The notes under the pieces were generated by a model. That model was given only the letters and a program-made list of their open reading frames with translations, searched no databases and was not told where the DNA came from. This document shows positions 51,226-60,206 of a stretch of 64,000 nt of DNA, piece after piece. The DNA is from Rubrivirga sp046845755 (GTDB lineage: Bacteria; Bacteroidota; Rhodothermia; Rhodothermales; Rubricoccaceae). Location of the stretch: contig NZ_CP177357.1 in the NCBI RefSeq assembly GCF_046845755.1, positions 2,418,001 through 2,482,000 on the forward strand, in the 5' to 3' direction. The position numbers and the translations under genes are program-made. Each line of letters begins with the position of its first letter. Positions within the stretch are counted from its first letter, which is position 1.

Positions 51226-52650
51226 TCACTCGCTGGCGATCCGCTCGAAGGTGAGCCCGTCGACCGTGAAGGACTCGCCCTCGGGGCTGGCGAAGACGAC
51301 CGTCGTCGCGTCCCGCCGGTCGAAGAAGGCCGTCGGCGACTCGGGCGCCAGCTGGATCGCGCCGCCGTCCCACTCGCGCGCAAAGATCAGGTCCGCGCCC
51401 GCGACGCGGATCGAGACCACCAGCCCCGGCCGATCGACCGCGCGATAGCGGCCCGCCAAGCGCCCGAGGGCGGCCGGCGCGAGCGCCACGACCGTCTTGC
51501 GCGTCGGCCCCGGCTCGTCCCACCCGAGGTGGTCAGCGACGGTGATCAGGATCTCGTGCGCGAGCACGCCCCCGAGGTCCGCGTTCGTCATCACGACGAT
51601 GGCCCGGCCGCCGTCGGTCTCGGCCGTCATCACGGCGTGGAAGCCCTCATTCGCACCGCTGTGCCCGAAAAAGCCCCCGCCGGGGCGCACGCCCGGTCCA
51701 AGCCCGTGCCCGCCGACGGGGTCGGGCGTCACCATCTGGCGGACCGTCTCGGCGTCGAGCACGGGGTGCGGCTCGCCCGCGAGCGAGCGCTGGATGGCGA
51801 GGAGCCAGCGCGCGAGGTCGGTCGGCGTGGTCCACAGTCCGGCGGCGGCCTGCTCGGGGTACGCGCGAAAGCGGCCGCCGACCGGCGTGCCGTCGGGCCG
51901 GTAGCCCGTCGCCGCGAGCGAGCGGACGGCCTGGGGGAGCCGCAAGGCGGCCGTGCTGTTTCGCATCCCGAGCGGCGCCAGCACGCGCGCCCTCAGCACG
52001 TCCGCGAAGGGCTGACCGGTGACGTCCTCGATCATTAGCTGGGCGACCGTGTAGCCGCCGCCGGAGTACCGGTACGCCGTGCGCGGCGTCTGTGCCACCC
52101 GGACCGCCTCGGAGTTGCCCTCGCCGCGCAGGACGCCCGCCGTCGTCGGGACAGCTTCGCCGGGGCCATAGCCGGGGAAGCCGTGGACGGTCAGGCCTGC
52201 CATGTGCGTCAGCAGGCCGCGCAGCGTCACCGGCGCGCCGTCGGTGAGCGGGGAGTCCGGGACGCGCCACGAGGCCAGGGCCGTGTTCACGTCGGCGTCG
52301 AGCGCTAGCCGGCCGTCGTCGACGAGGTCGAGCGCGGCGGTCGCGGCGATGGGCTTGCTGAGGGAAGCGGCCTGGAACCGCGTCTCGGGCGTGACGGCGG
52401 TCCCGGTCGCGACGTGCGCCAGCCCGTACGCGCGCGCCCACACGATCTTGCCTCCCTCGACGTAGGCGAGGCTCGCGCCGGGCACGCCGAGCTGGGCCAT
52501 CCGCGCCTCGATGCCGACCGGCTCGCGCGGCTCGTTCGCGACCACGAGCGACGGCACGAGGTCTGCCTCGATCCGCTCGATCAGCGGGTGGGCGGGTTGG
52601 GCGGCGACGGGCGCGCACAGCGCGACGACGATCAGGAGAGCCAGGCGCAT
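51226..52650 (-). CDS. secreted serine hydrolase of the beta-lactamase/PBP4* (class C-like) fold
   Basis: 474 residues with a signal peptide (MRLALLIVVALCAPVAAQ). The motif SLSK (Ser-x-x-Lys nucleophile) is in FQAASLSKPIAA, the second motif reads YSGGGY and the third HSG in FGHSGANEGFHAV. The C-terminal ~100 residues are a DUF3471-like beta-domain. These features match esterases/D-peptidases of this superfamily, not classical resistance beta-lactamases. It stands alone. Confidence 0.88.
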   Translation of the reverse strand: MRLALLIVVALCAPVAAQPAHPLIERIEADLVPSLVVANEPREPVGIEARMAQLGVPGASLAYVEGGKIVWARAYGLAHVATGTAVTPETRFQAASLSKPIAATAALDLVDDGRLALDADVNTALASWRVPDSPLTDGAPVTLRGLLTHMAGLTVHGFPGYGPGEAVPTTAGVLRGEGNSEAVRVAQTPRTAYRYSGGGYTVAQLMIEDVTGQPFADVLRARVLAPLGMRNSTAALRLPQAVRSLAATGYRPDGTPVGGRFRAYPEQAAAGLWTTPTDLARWLLAIQRSLAGEPHPVLDAETVRQMVTPDPVGGHGLGPGVRPGGGFFGHSGANEGFHAVMTAETDGGRAIVVMTNADLGGVLAHEILITVADHLGWDEPGPTRKTVVALAPAALGRLAGRYRAVDRPGLVVSIRVAGADLIFAREWDGGAIQLAPESPTAFFDRRDATTVVFASPEGESFTVDGLTFERIASE

Positions 52651-52702
52651 ACAGTCGGGGGGAGACCTCAGAGACGTCAGCCGCCGCCGATCGTTGCACC
52701 GC

Positions 52703-52999
52703 TCAGATCAGCGCCACGCGGTCGTCCGGGATCGGCAGGACGTACTGCGGCTCCAGCGCCTCCTTGTGGACGCCGAGCTGGCCGGTCCCCCGGAAGTCGA
52801 CGAGCACGTGCTCCTCGGTCTGCGAGACGACCTCGCCGATGCCGTAGAAAGCCGGCGCCGGTCCGTAGTACACCAGCTCGCCCGCCTGCACCGCCGAGGC
52901 GCGCGCGCGCCGGTAGAACGGCGGCACGACCGGCAGCAGCTCCAGCCGATACGGCGGGCGCGGGTTGGGGAACGCGGGGCGGGGGGCGGGCATGGGCAT
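52703..52999 (-). CDS. hypothetical protein with conserved-looking beta domain
   Basis: 98 residues if ATG 52999 is used (52993 is an alternative). A proline-rich head (PAPRPAFPNPRPPYRLELLPV) precedes a compact domain with GELVYYGPAPAFYGIGEVV and VLVDFRGTGQLGVHKEAL. The latter reads like an SH3- or CarD/KOW-like beta barrel. No known family recognised. It is divergent from the DUF4290-like gene. Confidence 0.45.
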   Translation of the reverse strand: MPMPAPRPAFPNPRPPYRLELLPVVPPFYRRARASAVQAGELVYYGPAPAFYGIGEVVSQTEEHVLVDFRGTGQLGVHKEALEPQYVLPIPDDRVALI

Positions 53000-53078
53000 C
53001 GGCCCCACCGAACTGTGGCGGGGCGCCGGTAGTATAGGGGCCGCCCCTCTCGGGAGTCCCCTCTCCCCCGCCCCTCCG

Positions 53079-53363
53079 ATGCCGTACGACCGCCGCATTC
53101 TCGACCGTCAGGTCGGCCGCAACGCCCAGCTGCTGGCCGAGGCCACCGGCGCGCTCGGCACACCCGCCGACCGCTTCCCCTACGTCCGGATCCTGGTGTC
53201 GCTGATCGAGACGGCGCACCCGGAGTGGACGCAGACGCCCCGCAAGGCCGAGCGCATCGCCGAGCTCGTGGTGTCGATGTCGGACGGCGCGCTCGACGCC
53301 GCCGAGGTCTCCGACGTGGTCCGCGTTCGCGACGAGGAGCGGGGCCTCGTCACCGCGACGTAG
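53079..53363 (+). CDS. DUF4290-like small protein
   Basis: 94 residues. The start MPYDRRILDRQVGRNAQLL resembles the GRN-containing N-terminus of DUF4290 proteins of Bacteroidota; the rest (FPYVRILVSLIETAHPEW) is helical. Normal members are about twice this length, so this could be a short paralogue. Similarity is by eye only. Its 3' end overlaps the convergent DinB-like gene by 14 bases. Confidence 0.5.
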   Translation: MPYDRRILDRQVGRNAQLLAEATGALGTPADRFPYVRILVSLIETAHPEWTQTPRKAERIAELVVSMSDGALDAAEVSDVVRVRDEERGLVTAT

Positions 53364-53886
53364 GCCCCATCACGGACAGGTACGCGGCCCACGGGCCGAC
53401 CTCGTCGCGCGAGGCCCGCGCCAGCGTCCGCGCGATCTGGACGAGGTGGCCGTGGTCGTGCGCGACCCACGTCGCCAGCAGCTGGCGCAGGGTCACGATG
53501 CCGAACCCAGGGTGGACGCCGGTGCGGTCGAGGTCGCCAGGCGTGACCGTCGCGCGGAGCCAGGCGACGTTCTCGGCGCGCGCACCGGCGAACGCGTCGA
53601 GCAGGTCGGCGACCGGCTGGCGGTCGGCGTCCGCGAGCGAGGCGTCGCGATCGTAGGGCGCGAACCGGGGCGCGGTCTCGGCCAGCATCCGCCGCGCGCG
53701 GACGGTCCAGTCGGTCCGCTCGCCGTCAACGAGGTGGGCGACGACCTGCCGGGGCGTCCAGGTGTCCGGGCCGTCGTCGGCGTCGAGCCAGTCGGCGGGA
53801 AGGTCCGCGAGCAGGGCGCTGAGCACGGCGGGCGTCCGAGCGAGCGCGGCCGCGGCGGTGTCGAGGCGGAAGGGGACGGCGGACAC
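53350..53886 (-). CDS. DinB-like four-helix protein
   Basis: 178 residues, GTG start overlapping the ruvC stop (TAGTG). The sequence TWTPRQVVAHLVDGERTDW and later LLATWVAHDHGHLVQI supply the histidines of the DinB/DfsA metal site (H..H..H). Members include bacillithiol- or mycothiol-dependent transferases and damage-inducible proteins; the function here is unknown. Translational coupling to ruvC suggests co-regulation. Confidence 0.75.
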   Translation of the reverse strand: MSAVPFRLDTAAAALARTPAVLSALLADLPADWLDADDGPDTWTPRQVVAHLVDGERTDWTVRARRMLAETAPRFAPYDRDASLADADRQPVADLLDAFAGARAENVAWLRATVTPGDLDRTGVHPGFGIVTLRQLLATWVAHDHGHLVQIARTLARASRDEVGPWAAYLSVMGPTSR

Positions 53887-54428
53887 TAGCGGACGCGGCC
53901 GGGGTTGGCTTTGATGAAGGCGGCCCAGTCTTTCGGGGCGCCTGCCGCCGGGCCCGCGTTCGCCCGGCGCGCGTGGCAGAGCGCGACCGCGAGCGCATCG
54001 CTGGCGTCGAGCTTGCCGGAGTCGGCCAGCCCCAACTCCGCGCGGATCATGAAGGCGACCTGCTCCTTGGCCGCGCGCCCGTTCCCAGTGACGGCCTTCT
54101 TGACCTCGGCCGGGGCGTACTGCACGACCGGGATCTCGCGGTGCATCGCCGCCAGCATGACGGTCGCCTCCACGCGGACCAGCTTGCGCAGCGTGTCGAC
54201 GTTCTGACCCAGAAACGGGACCTCGACGGCCGCCTCGTCGGGGTGGAACTCGTCGACCAGCTCGAGGATGCGGGCGTAGATCCGCTGGAGCCGCAACGCG
54301 TGGTCGAGGTCGGTGGGCAGCTCGATGGTGCCGAACGCGAGCGCGCGGTCCTTTTTGCGCCCCGCGCCCGCCTCGACGACGCCGTAGCCGGCGGTGCGCG
54401 TGCCGGGGTCGATGCCGAGGACGATCAT
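53886..54428 (-). CDS. ruvC: Holliday-junction resolvase RuvC
   Basis: 180 residues. The catalytic acids are Asp7 (GIDPGT), Glu69 (AAVEVPF) and the pair Asp141/Asp144 (KLDASDALAVA). It cuts Holliday junctions at the end of recombination. ruvA and ruvB are not in this window. It lies 80 bases downstream of yebC, a frequent neighbour of ruvC. Confidence 0.97.
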   Translation of the reverse strand: MIVLGIDPGTRTAGYGVVEAGAGRKKDRALAFGTIELPTDLDHALRLQRIYARILELVDEFHPDEAAVEVPFLGQNVDTLRKLVRVEATVMLAAMHREIPVVQYAPAEVKKAVTGNGRAAKEQVAFMIRAELGLADSGKLDASDALAVALCHARRANAGPAAGAPKDWAAFIKANPGRVR

Positions 54429-54508
54429 GGGGAGGAGGGATACGGGATGCGGGATGGAGGGATGCGGATCCAGGCGACAGTCTGCCCATGCCCCATCCCT
54501 CCGCGCCT

Positions 54509-55270
54509 CTATCCCTCGTATTCGGCGAGCGCGGCGTCGTCGACGTGGAGGGTCGAGAAGACGGCCTGGACGTCGTCGTGGTCGTCGAGCTGGTCGAGCA
54601 GGCGGAGCACCTTGGCCGCGTCGGCGGGCGCCAGCTCGGTCGTTGTCGTGGGGATGCGGACGAGCGACGCCTCCGACGGCTCGATGCCGGCCTCGGCCAG
54701 CGCGGCCTGGACGGCGCCGAACGCATCCGTCGGCGCCTCGATCACGAACACCTCGCCGTCGTCGCCCGGCTCGCGGCGCAGGTCGGCCGCGCCCGCATCG
54801 GCCACGAGCAGAAACAGGTCGTCCTCGTCGACGCCGTCGGCCGGCACCTCGAAGTGGGCTTGGGGCTGGAACAGGAAGGCGACCGAGCCCGACGAGCCCA
54901 GGTTGCCGCCCGCCTTCGCGAAGAGGGATCGCAGGTCGGCGACGGTCCGGTTCGTGTTGTCGGTCAGGGTGTCAATGAAGACGGCGACGCCGCCGGGCGC
55001 GTAGCCCTCATACGTGCCCTCTTCGTAGTCGGCCCCCTCGATCTCGCCGGTGCCGCGCTTGATGGCCCGCTCGATGTTGTCCTTGGGCATGTTGGCGCCC
55101 TTGGCCTGCTCGACGGCCAGCCCCAGCCGGGCGTTCATGTCGGGCGAGCCGCCGCCCTCACGCGCCGCCATCATGATGTCGCGCGTGATGCGCGCCCAGA
55201 CCTTCGAGCGCTTGGCGTCGGCCGCCCCCTTCTTGCGCTTGATCTTCGACCATTTGTTGTGGCCCGCCAT
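54509..55270 (-). CDS. yebC: YebC/PmpR-TACO1 family protein
   Basis: 253 residues. The start MAGHNKWSKIKRKKGAADAK and the segment NMPKDNIERAIKRGTGE are diagnostic. The family includes transcriptional regulators and factors that help ribosomes through polyproline stretches. The ATG is fixed by the conserved AGHNKWSKIK; the frame is open upstream. It precedes ruvC. TATCTTGC lies 21 bases before the ATG. Confidence 0.96.
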   Translation of the reverse strand: MAGHNKWSKIKRKKGAADAKRSKVWARITRDIMMAAREGGGSPDMNARLGLAVEQAKGANMPKDNIERAIKRGTGEIEGADYEEGTYEGYAPGGVAVFIDTLTDNTNRTVADLRSLFAKAGGNLGSSGSVAFLFQPQAHFEVPADGVDEDDLFLLVADAGAADLRREPGDDGEVFVIEAPTDAFGAVQAALAEAGIEPSEASLVRIPTTTTELAPADAAKVLRLLDQLDDHDDVQAVFSTLHVDDAALAEYEG

Positions 55271-55291
55271 GTCGTCGCCTGCAGTGTGCCG

Positions 55292-55299
55292 GCAAGATA
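55292..55299 (-). promoter_or_regulatory. candidate -7 box for yebC
   Basis: TATCTTGC on the minus strand, 21 bases before the yebC ATG, nearly identical in sequence and place to the fabI box (TAGCTTGC). No -33 box is evident. Confidence 0.35.
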
Positions 55300-55343
55300 C
55301 GGGGGCCGTGGCGCCAGCCGGCTCGCGCCGACGCCAGGAATCG

Positions 55344-55466
55344 CTACCGCGCGGCCACCTGCGCGGCGGGCGCCGGGCCGGGCGCCGTCGCCACCGAGAC
55401 CACGTTCGCGGCCGCAAACGTGGCGATCGCGGCGAGGCAGAGCAGGATGGGCTTGAGCGTGGTCAT
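55344..55466 (-). CDS. 40-residue putative secreted or membrane peptide
   Basis: A short ORF between the D-threonine-aldolase-like gene and yebC. It starts MTTLKPILLCLAAIATFAA, a lysine followed by a hydrophobic stretch, and ends APAAQVAAR. This looks like a signal-type or single-membrane peptide. Codon use matches the neighbourhood. No family is known; it may be a remnant of an exported protein. Confidence 0.4.
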   Translation of the reverse strand: MTTLKPILLCLAAIATFAAANVVSVATAPGPAPAAQVAAR

Positions 55467-55615
55467 CGGGGAGGGTGGAGCGGTCGGATCGGTACCGGCC
55501 CTCCTTGACAGCCCCGTGCCATCGGACCGCCGACCCGTTTACCCGCGCCCGCACGGAATGCCAGCCCACCCATTCCGTCCACTCATTTTGGACCGCCCGC
55601 CGACTGAGACGGCGC

Positions 55616-56758
55616 CTACCGCGCCACCACGTCGAGCGTCTCGACCACCTCGTCGCCGTCGACGAGATACAGGTGGCGGCGCGTGGCGACGGCGACGCAG
55701 GCGTGGTTGGGGACCACGAACACGGGGTCGGCCACGTCCCAGATCGCCCCGCCCGGCGTGTCGACCCAGCCGTGCTCCTCGCTCAGCGCCGAGACGACGG
55801 CGTGGGGGTGCGCGATCATCGTGCGCGGGCTGTAGAGGACATCGCCGAACGTGTCCAGGCCGGGCGCGAGGTCGGAGGTCAGCACCTTCTTCCCGGCGTC
55901 GGTGATGACGCGCTCCGTCCCGTCGTCGAACCGCTTTTTCGACACGACGGTCGAGACGCAGACCAGGGCACAGTCCAGCAGGCTCGCGGCCCCGAGGGCG
56001 ACCTGCATCCGGTCCATCAGTGCGTAGGTGCCCGGCCGGATCTCGGTCACGCGCAGGCCACCGGCGGGGGTATTGGTGAACACGGTTGCTCCGGGCGTCG
56101 AGCCGACGGAGACCTCGGCGGCAGCGGCGTCGAGCAGGCCCGCATCCGCCAACGCCTGGGCGACCGCGAGCGTCCGGTCGCGCTCGGTGTCCATCGCCAG
56201 CCGGCGCGCGTCGTCGTCCTCCGCCGCATACGCGTCGCCGCCGTGCGAGAGGACGCCAACGAGGTGGAGGCCGTCGGCCGCCGCCGCCCGCCCGGCGACG
56301 TCGATCGCGAGGGGGAGGTCGTCATATGCGACGCCGCAGCGCCCGTACCCCCCGTCGACTTCCACCAGCACGTCGGCCGTCGCGCCCGCTGCCGAGAACG
56401 CCTCGGCCGCGAGCGCGACGCCCCGGGCCGAATCGACGGTGAACGAGATGCGCGTGCCGGCGCTCGCGAGCGTCGCGAGCCGGTCGAGCTTGGTCGGGCC
56501 CACGACGGGCGACGCCAGCCGCAGGTCGTCAAAGCCGGCTTGGGCGAACGCCTCGGCCTCGTCGACCGTCGCGACGGTCAGGCCGCGCGCGCCCCGATCG
56601 GTCTGCATCCGGGCGATGGCCGGGCTCTTGTGCGTCTTGACGTGGGGCCGGAGCGCGACGCCCTGGGCGTCGGCGCGGGCCGCCATCGCGTCGAGGTTGG
56701 CGTGGAGCCGGGCGCGGTCGACGAGGAGCGCCGGGGTGGGGAGGTCGGAAACGAGCAC
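55616..56758 (-). CDS. D-threonine aldolase / D-serine dehydratase-like PLP enzyme
   Basis: 380 residues, a fold type III (alanine racemase-like) PLP enzyme. The PLP lysine is Lys41 in RPHVKTHKS, followed by VATVDEAEAFAQAG; the C-terminal metal site reads VPNHACVAV (His/Cys). The motif set matches D-threonine aldolase and eukaryotic-type D-serine dehydratase (DSD1), which need a divalent metal. Natural substrate uncertain. It lies 59 bases downstream of the DUF4870 gene. Confidence 0.85.
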   Translation of the reverse strand: MLVSDLPTPALLVDRARLHANLDAMAARADAQGVALRPHVKTHKSPAIARMQTDRGARGLTVATVDEAEAFAQAGFDDLRLASPVVGPTKLDRLATLASAGTRISFTVDSARGVALAAEAFSAAGATADVLVEVDGGYGRCGVAYDDLPLAIDVAGRAAAADGLHLVGVLSHGGDAYAAEDDDARRLAMDTERDRTLAVAQALADAGLLDAAAAEVSVGSTPGATVFTNTPAGGLRVTEIRPGTYALMDRMQVALGAASLLDCALVCVSTVVSKKRFDDGTERVITDAGKKVLTSDLAPGLDTFGDVLYSPRTMIAHPHAVVSALSEEHGWVDTPGGAIWDVADPVFVVPNHACVAVATRRHLYLVDGDEVVETLDVVAR

Positions 56759-56817
56759 GCGGTCGGGGGAGGGGGCCGCCCCTCAACCCCGACCGCGCGG
56801 TGTCTGATCCAGGGCGG

Positions 56818-57246
56818 CTAGTCCTGGACGGGGCGCCAAATGCGGGGGTGGCGGTACCACTCGCCCTCGTTCGCGCGGATCGCGCCGTAGGCCGTGCCGA
56901 TAAACCACCACGCGACGACGCCGATGAGCATGGGGATGCCGACGACGACGGCGCACAGGATGCCGGAGACCACGGCGGCGGCGACGATCGTGATCTGGAA
57001 GTTGAGCGCCTCACGCGCCTGGTCCTCCACGAACGCGGACTCGTCGCGCTTGAGCCAGTACAGCAGCGCGGGCCCGAGCAAGCTGCCGAGCGGCAGGACG
57101 AGCCCGGCATACCCCGAGAGGTGGGCCATCAGCGCGAGCGAGCGTTCCTCGGTGTCGGGCTCGTAGGGGCCGAGGTCGGACTCACCGAAACGGTCGTCGT
57201 CGAAGTCGGAGTCGTAGGGGCCGGTGTGGGGGACGGAGCTGGGCAT
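56818..57246 (-). CDS. DUF4870 membrane protein
   Basis: 142 residues. After an acidic N-terminal tail come ALMAHLSGYAGLVLPLGSLLGPALLYW, then DESAFVEDQAREALNFQI and a second hydrophobic stretch (VVSGILCAVVVGIPMLIGVVAW). The pattern of hydrophobic segments with the linking EDQAREALNFQ segment is characteristic of DUF4870 (Tic20-like). It has three to four membrane helices. Function unknown. Confidence 0.85.
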   Translation of the reverse strand: MPSSVPHTGPYDSDFDDDRFGESDLGPYEPDTEERSLALMAHLSGYAGLVLPLGSLLGPALLYWLKRDESAFVEDQAREALNFQITIVAAAVVSGILCAVVVGIPMLIGVVAWWFIGTAYGAIRANEGEWYRHPRIWRPVQD

Positions 57247-57322
57247 GGCCTCGGTGGGGGAATCGGGGTGCTCTACGGCGCCCCTACGTCGGGGTTACGC
57301 CTGGAGACACCGCACGCCCGGA

Positions 57323-59122
57323 CTACGCGCCCGCGAGCTCGGCCTCGAGCTGCTGCTTGCGGTACAGCGTCGCGTACGCGCCGCCGGCGCTTACCAGCTC
57401 GTCGTGCGTGCCGCGCTCCGCGACATGGCCGTCGTCGAGCACCAGGATCTGGTCGGCGTCCTGGACGGCCGAGATGCGGTGGCTGACCACGATGACCGTC
57501 CGCTGCCCGAACTGGGCCCGCAGGTTCTCCAGGATCGTCGCCTCCGTCCGGGTGTCGACGGCCGAGAGCGCGTCGTCGAAGATCAAGATGGGCGCGCGGC
57601 GGATGAGGGCGCGGGCAATCGCCGTCCGCTGCTTCTGGCCGCCCGACAGCGTGATCCCGCGCTCGCCGACGCGCGTCTCGAACCCGCGCGGGAAGCCTTC
57701 GACGTTCGCCAGCAGGTCAGCCTCTCGCGCCGCGTCGTGGACGGCCGCCTCGGGCGAGTCCGGCACGCCGAAGGCGATGTTGTGGCCGATGGTGTCGGAA
57801 AAGAGGAAGACCTCCTGGGGCACGTAGCCGACGGCGCTCCGCAACGCCACGAGCGGGATCTCGCGCACATCGCGGCCGTCGACGCGGACCGTCCCGGCGG
57901 TCGGGTCCATCAGCCGAGGGATCAGCTCCACGAGCGTCGACTTGCCCGAGCCGGTCCGGCCGACGATGCCGAGCGAGGTGCCGGCCGGCGCGTCGAACGA
58001 GACGCCGTCGAGCACGGCCGGGCCGTCCTCGGTGTAGCGGTACACGACGTCGTCGAACGTGACGCGGCCCTCGATCGGCGCACCGTCGGTGACGCCCGGC
58101 GCATCGGAGACGACGGGCTCGGTGTCGAGAATCGTCGCGATCCGGTCCATCGACGCCGAGGCCTGCTGGACCATCGAGACGACGTAGCCGAACGAGGCGA
58201 CCGGCCACGTCAGATTCGCGACGTAGATGATGAACTCGGCGATGTTGCCCAGCGACAGCGCCCCTTCGATGACGAGCCGCCCCCCGACGCCGACCACGAG
58301 CACGGTGCTCAGCCCGATCAGGATGAGCAGAACCGGGCGGAAGGCCGCGTCGACGAGCGCGAGGTCAAGCGCGCGGCGCTGGTAGTCGTCGCTGGCGGCG
58401 TCGATGCGCCGGCCCCACGCCTCCTCCTGGGCGTACGCCTTGACGACGCGGATGCCGGACAAGGCCTCCTGGACGCGGCTCGTGAGCGCGCTGTAGGCCG
58501 ACTGCTGGCGGTCGGTGCGGACGTGGACGAGCCGGCTGACAAAAAAGACGGACACCGCGAGCACGGGCATCGGCAGGACGGCCCAGAACGTCAGCGTGGG
58601 CGAGATCGCCAGCATGAACGTGAGCGCCATGACGATGGCCGCGATGGCGCGCGAGAGGTACATCAGCGCCGGGCCGACGTAGCGGCGCACCTTCTCGATG
58701 TCGCTCGTCGCCCGCGTCATCACGTCGCCCGTCGCGAAGCGGTGGTAGAAGCTGCCGGAGAGCCGCTGGAGGTGGGCGTAGAGGCGGCCCCGAAGGTCGG
58801 CCTCGATCCGCCGGCTGGCGACGACGACGAGCCGCCGCATCAGGAACATGAACAGTCCCGAAACAGCCGCCAGCGCCAGGATCATGGCCCCGAGCAGGAC
58901 GAGGGAGGCGCGGAAGTCGGCGAAGAGCGCCTCGCCGGCGGCCGTGCCCGCGGCGTAGCCCTGGACGGCCACCATGCGCGGGATCGCGTCGATGGCCTCG
59001 CGGACGAGCCCGGGGATAAAGAGCGTGAACAGCGCCGAGGCGAGCGCGCAGAGCAGGCCCGGACCGAGCGTCCAGCGGTAGCGCCAGAGGTCGGCGTCGA
59101 GGCGGCGGAGGGGGGAGGCCAT
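57323..59122 (-). CDS. ABC exporter, MsbA/MDR-like, membrane-ATPase fusion
   Basis: 599 residues. Six membrane segments (about 18-310) precede an ATPase domain with Walker A VGRTGSGKST, signature LSGGQKQRTAIARAL, Walker B ILIFDDALSAVDT and H-loop. The half-transporter would form a homodimer exporting lipid or drug-like molecules, similar to MsbA or LmrA. No partner gene is adjacent, so a homodimer is likely. The ATG fits the cytoplasmic N-terminus; upstream frame is proline-rich noise. Confidence 0.92.
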   Translation of the reverse strand: MASPLRRLDADLWRYRWTLGPGLLCALASALFTLFIPGLVREAIDAIPRMVAVQGYAAGTAAGEALFADFRASLVLLGAMILALAAVSGLFMFLMRRLVVVASRRIEADLRGRLYAHLQRLSGSFYHRFATGDVMTRATSDIEKVRRYVGPALMYLSRAIAAIVMALTFMLAISPTLTFWAVLPMPVLAVSVFFVSRLVHVRTDRQQSAYSALTSRVQEALSGIRVVKAYAQEEAWGRRIDAASDDYQRRALDLALVDAAFRPVLLILIGLSTVLVVGVGGRLVIEGALSLGNIAEFIIYVANLTWPVASFGYVVSMVQQASASMDRIATILDTEPVVSDAPGVTDGAPIEGRVTFDDVVYRYTEDGPAVLDGVSFDAPAGTSLGIVGRTGSGKSTLVELIPRLMDPTAGTVRVDGRDVREIPLVALRSAVGYVPQEVFLFSDTIGHNIAFGVPDSPEAAVHDAAREADLLANVEGFPRGFETRVGERGITLSGGQKQRTAIARALIRRAPILIFDDALSAVDTRTEATILENLRAQFGQRTVIVVSHRISAVQDADQILVLDDGHVAERGTHDELVSAGGAYATLYRKQQLEAELAGA

Positions 59123-59279
59123 GCGGTGCGGAGCGGGCGCCGGCGGTGGCGCGGGTCCGGTACGCGAGCGTGGGGGCGTGGGTCCCTCGCCGCGTGACGT
59201 GCCGCGCAAGCCGTCTGGACCCCGTGGGGAGAGGGCTCGAGCCTGCCGGAAGCCGATCCGACCCGTCGGGCCCCAGCGT

Positions 59280-60056
59280 CTAGCCGACGCTCGCGAGCAG
59301 GCCGACGGCGTGGTGGGTGGCGTCGAGCGCGTCGTCGAGCGGGCCCGCGAGCACGTCCGCATCGCCGGAGCGGATGCCGGCCTCGACGACGTCCCACGAG
59401 CCGGCGAGGGCGCCGAGGCCGACGTTGGCGGCGCTGCCCTTGAGGGCGTGGGCGGCCGCCGCGACCGACGCCGGGTCGCCCGCGTCGCGAGCCTGCGCCG
59501 CGCGCTCGGCGCCCGTGCGGGCCGTGGTGACGAACGACTGCGCGAGGTCGACGACGAACGCCTCGTCGTCTTCGCCCAGGAGCGCGCGGACGTGGGCGCG
59601 GACGCTGGCGACCAGCTCGGCGGCGGCGTCGGGCGCGGGCGCAGCCGGCCGCGCGATGAGGACGGGCGCGGCAGAGGCGGCTTGCGGGGGGGTGATGGCG
59701 TCCTGGAGCATCGCGATCGAGAGCGGCTTGTTGTAGAACCCGTCGAAGCCGGCGGCGATCATGGCCTCGCGCGTGCCGACCGTGGCGTGGGCCGTCACGG
59801 CCACGATGCGGGGGCTCTCCGGCCCCAGCCGCGAGCGGATCGCGCGCATCGCCTCGACCCCGTCCATGACGGGCATCTGGATGTCCATCAGGACCACGTC
59901 GTAGCGCCCGTCCGTGGCCATCCGGACGCCCGCGAGCCCGTCGGAGGCCGAGTCGGCCTCGACGCCCACGTGCCGGAGCATCGAGAGCGCGATGAGCTGG
60001 TTGGTCGGGTCGTCCTCGACGAGGAGAACGGCGGGCGCAGACATAGAGGCAGGCAT
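59280..60056 (-). CDS. response regulator fused to histidine phosphotransfer (Hpt) domain
   Basis: 258 residues. The receiver has EDDPTNQLIAL, phosphoacceptor Asp58 (VVLMDIQMPVMDG) and Lys110 (FYNKPL). After a proline/alanine linker, an Hpt domain has the phosphohistidine His203 in AAAAHALKGSAANVG. This Rec-Hpt tandem usually works in multi-step phosphorelays as the end part of hybrid kinases. No hybrid kinase is adjacent; the nearest kinase is the LOV kinase 1.6 kb upstream. A second possible ATG (60044) lies just inside. Confidence 0.9.
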   Translation of the reverse strand: MPASMSAPAVLLVEDDPTNQLIALSMLRHVGVEADSASDGLAGVRMATDGRYDVVLMDIQMPVMDGVEAMRAIRSRLGPESPRIVAVTAHATVGTREAMIAAGFDGFYNKPLSIAMLQDAITPPQAASAAPVLIARPAAPAPDAAAELVASVRAHVRALLGEDDEAFVVDLAQSFVTTARTGAERAAQARDAGDPASVAAAAHALKGSAANVGLGALAGSWDVVEAGIRSGDADVLAGPLDDALDATHHAVGLLASVG

Positions 60057-60206
60057 GGGTCTCAGATGGTATCGGCCAGAACGCCCGGGGCTCAACCCGT
60101 CGGCGCAGGAATCCGGCGCGCGCGCCGCGCCCTAGGCTCTGCCCGGCGAAGGCCTTACGGCCCGCGGACGGCCCGGTCGCCTCCCCCGGCGTCGCACGGC
60201 CAGGCC

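Noticed and set aside
51226..52650. Beta-lactam resistance gene
   Set aside because: SxxK, YSG and HSG motifs are shared with esterases and D-peptidases of the same fold, and a DUF3471-like tail is typical of those; resistance is not implied.
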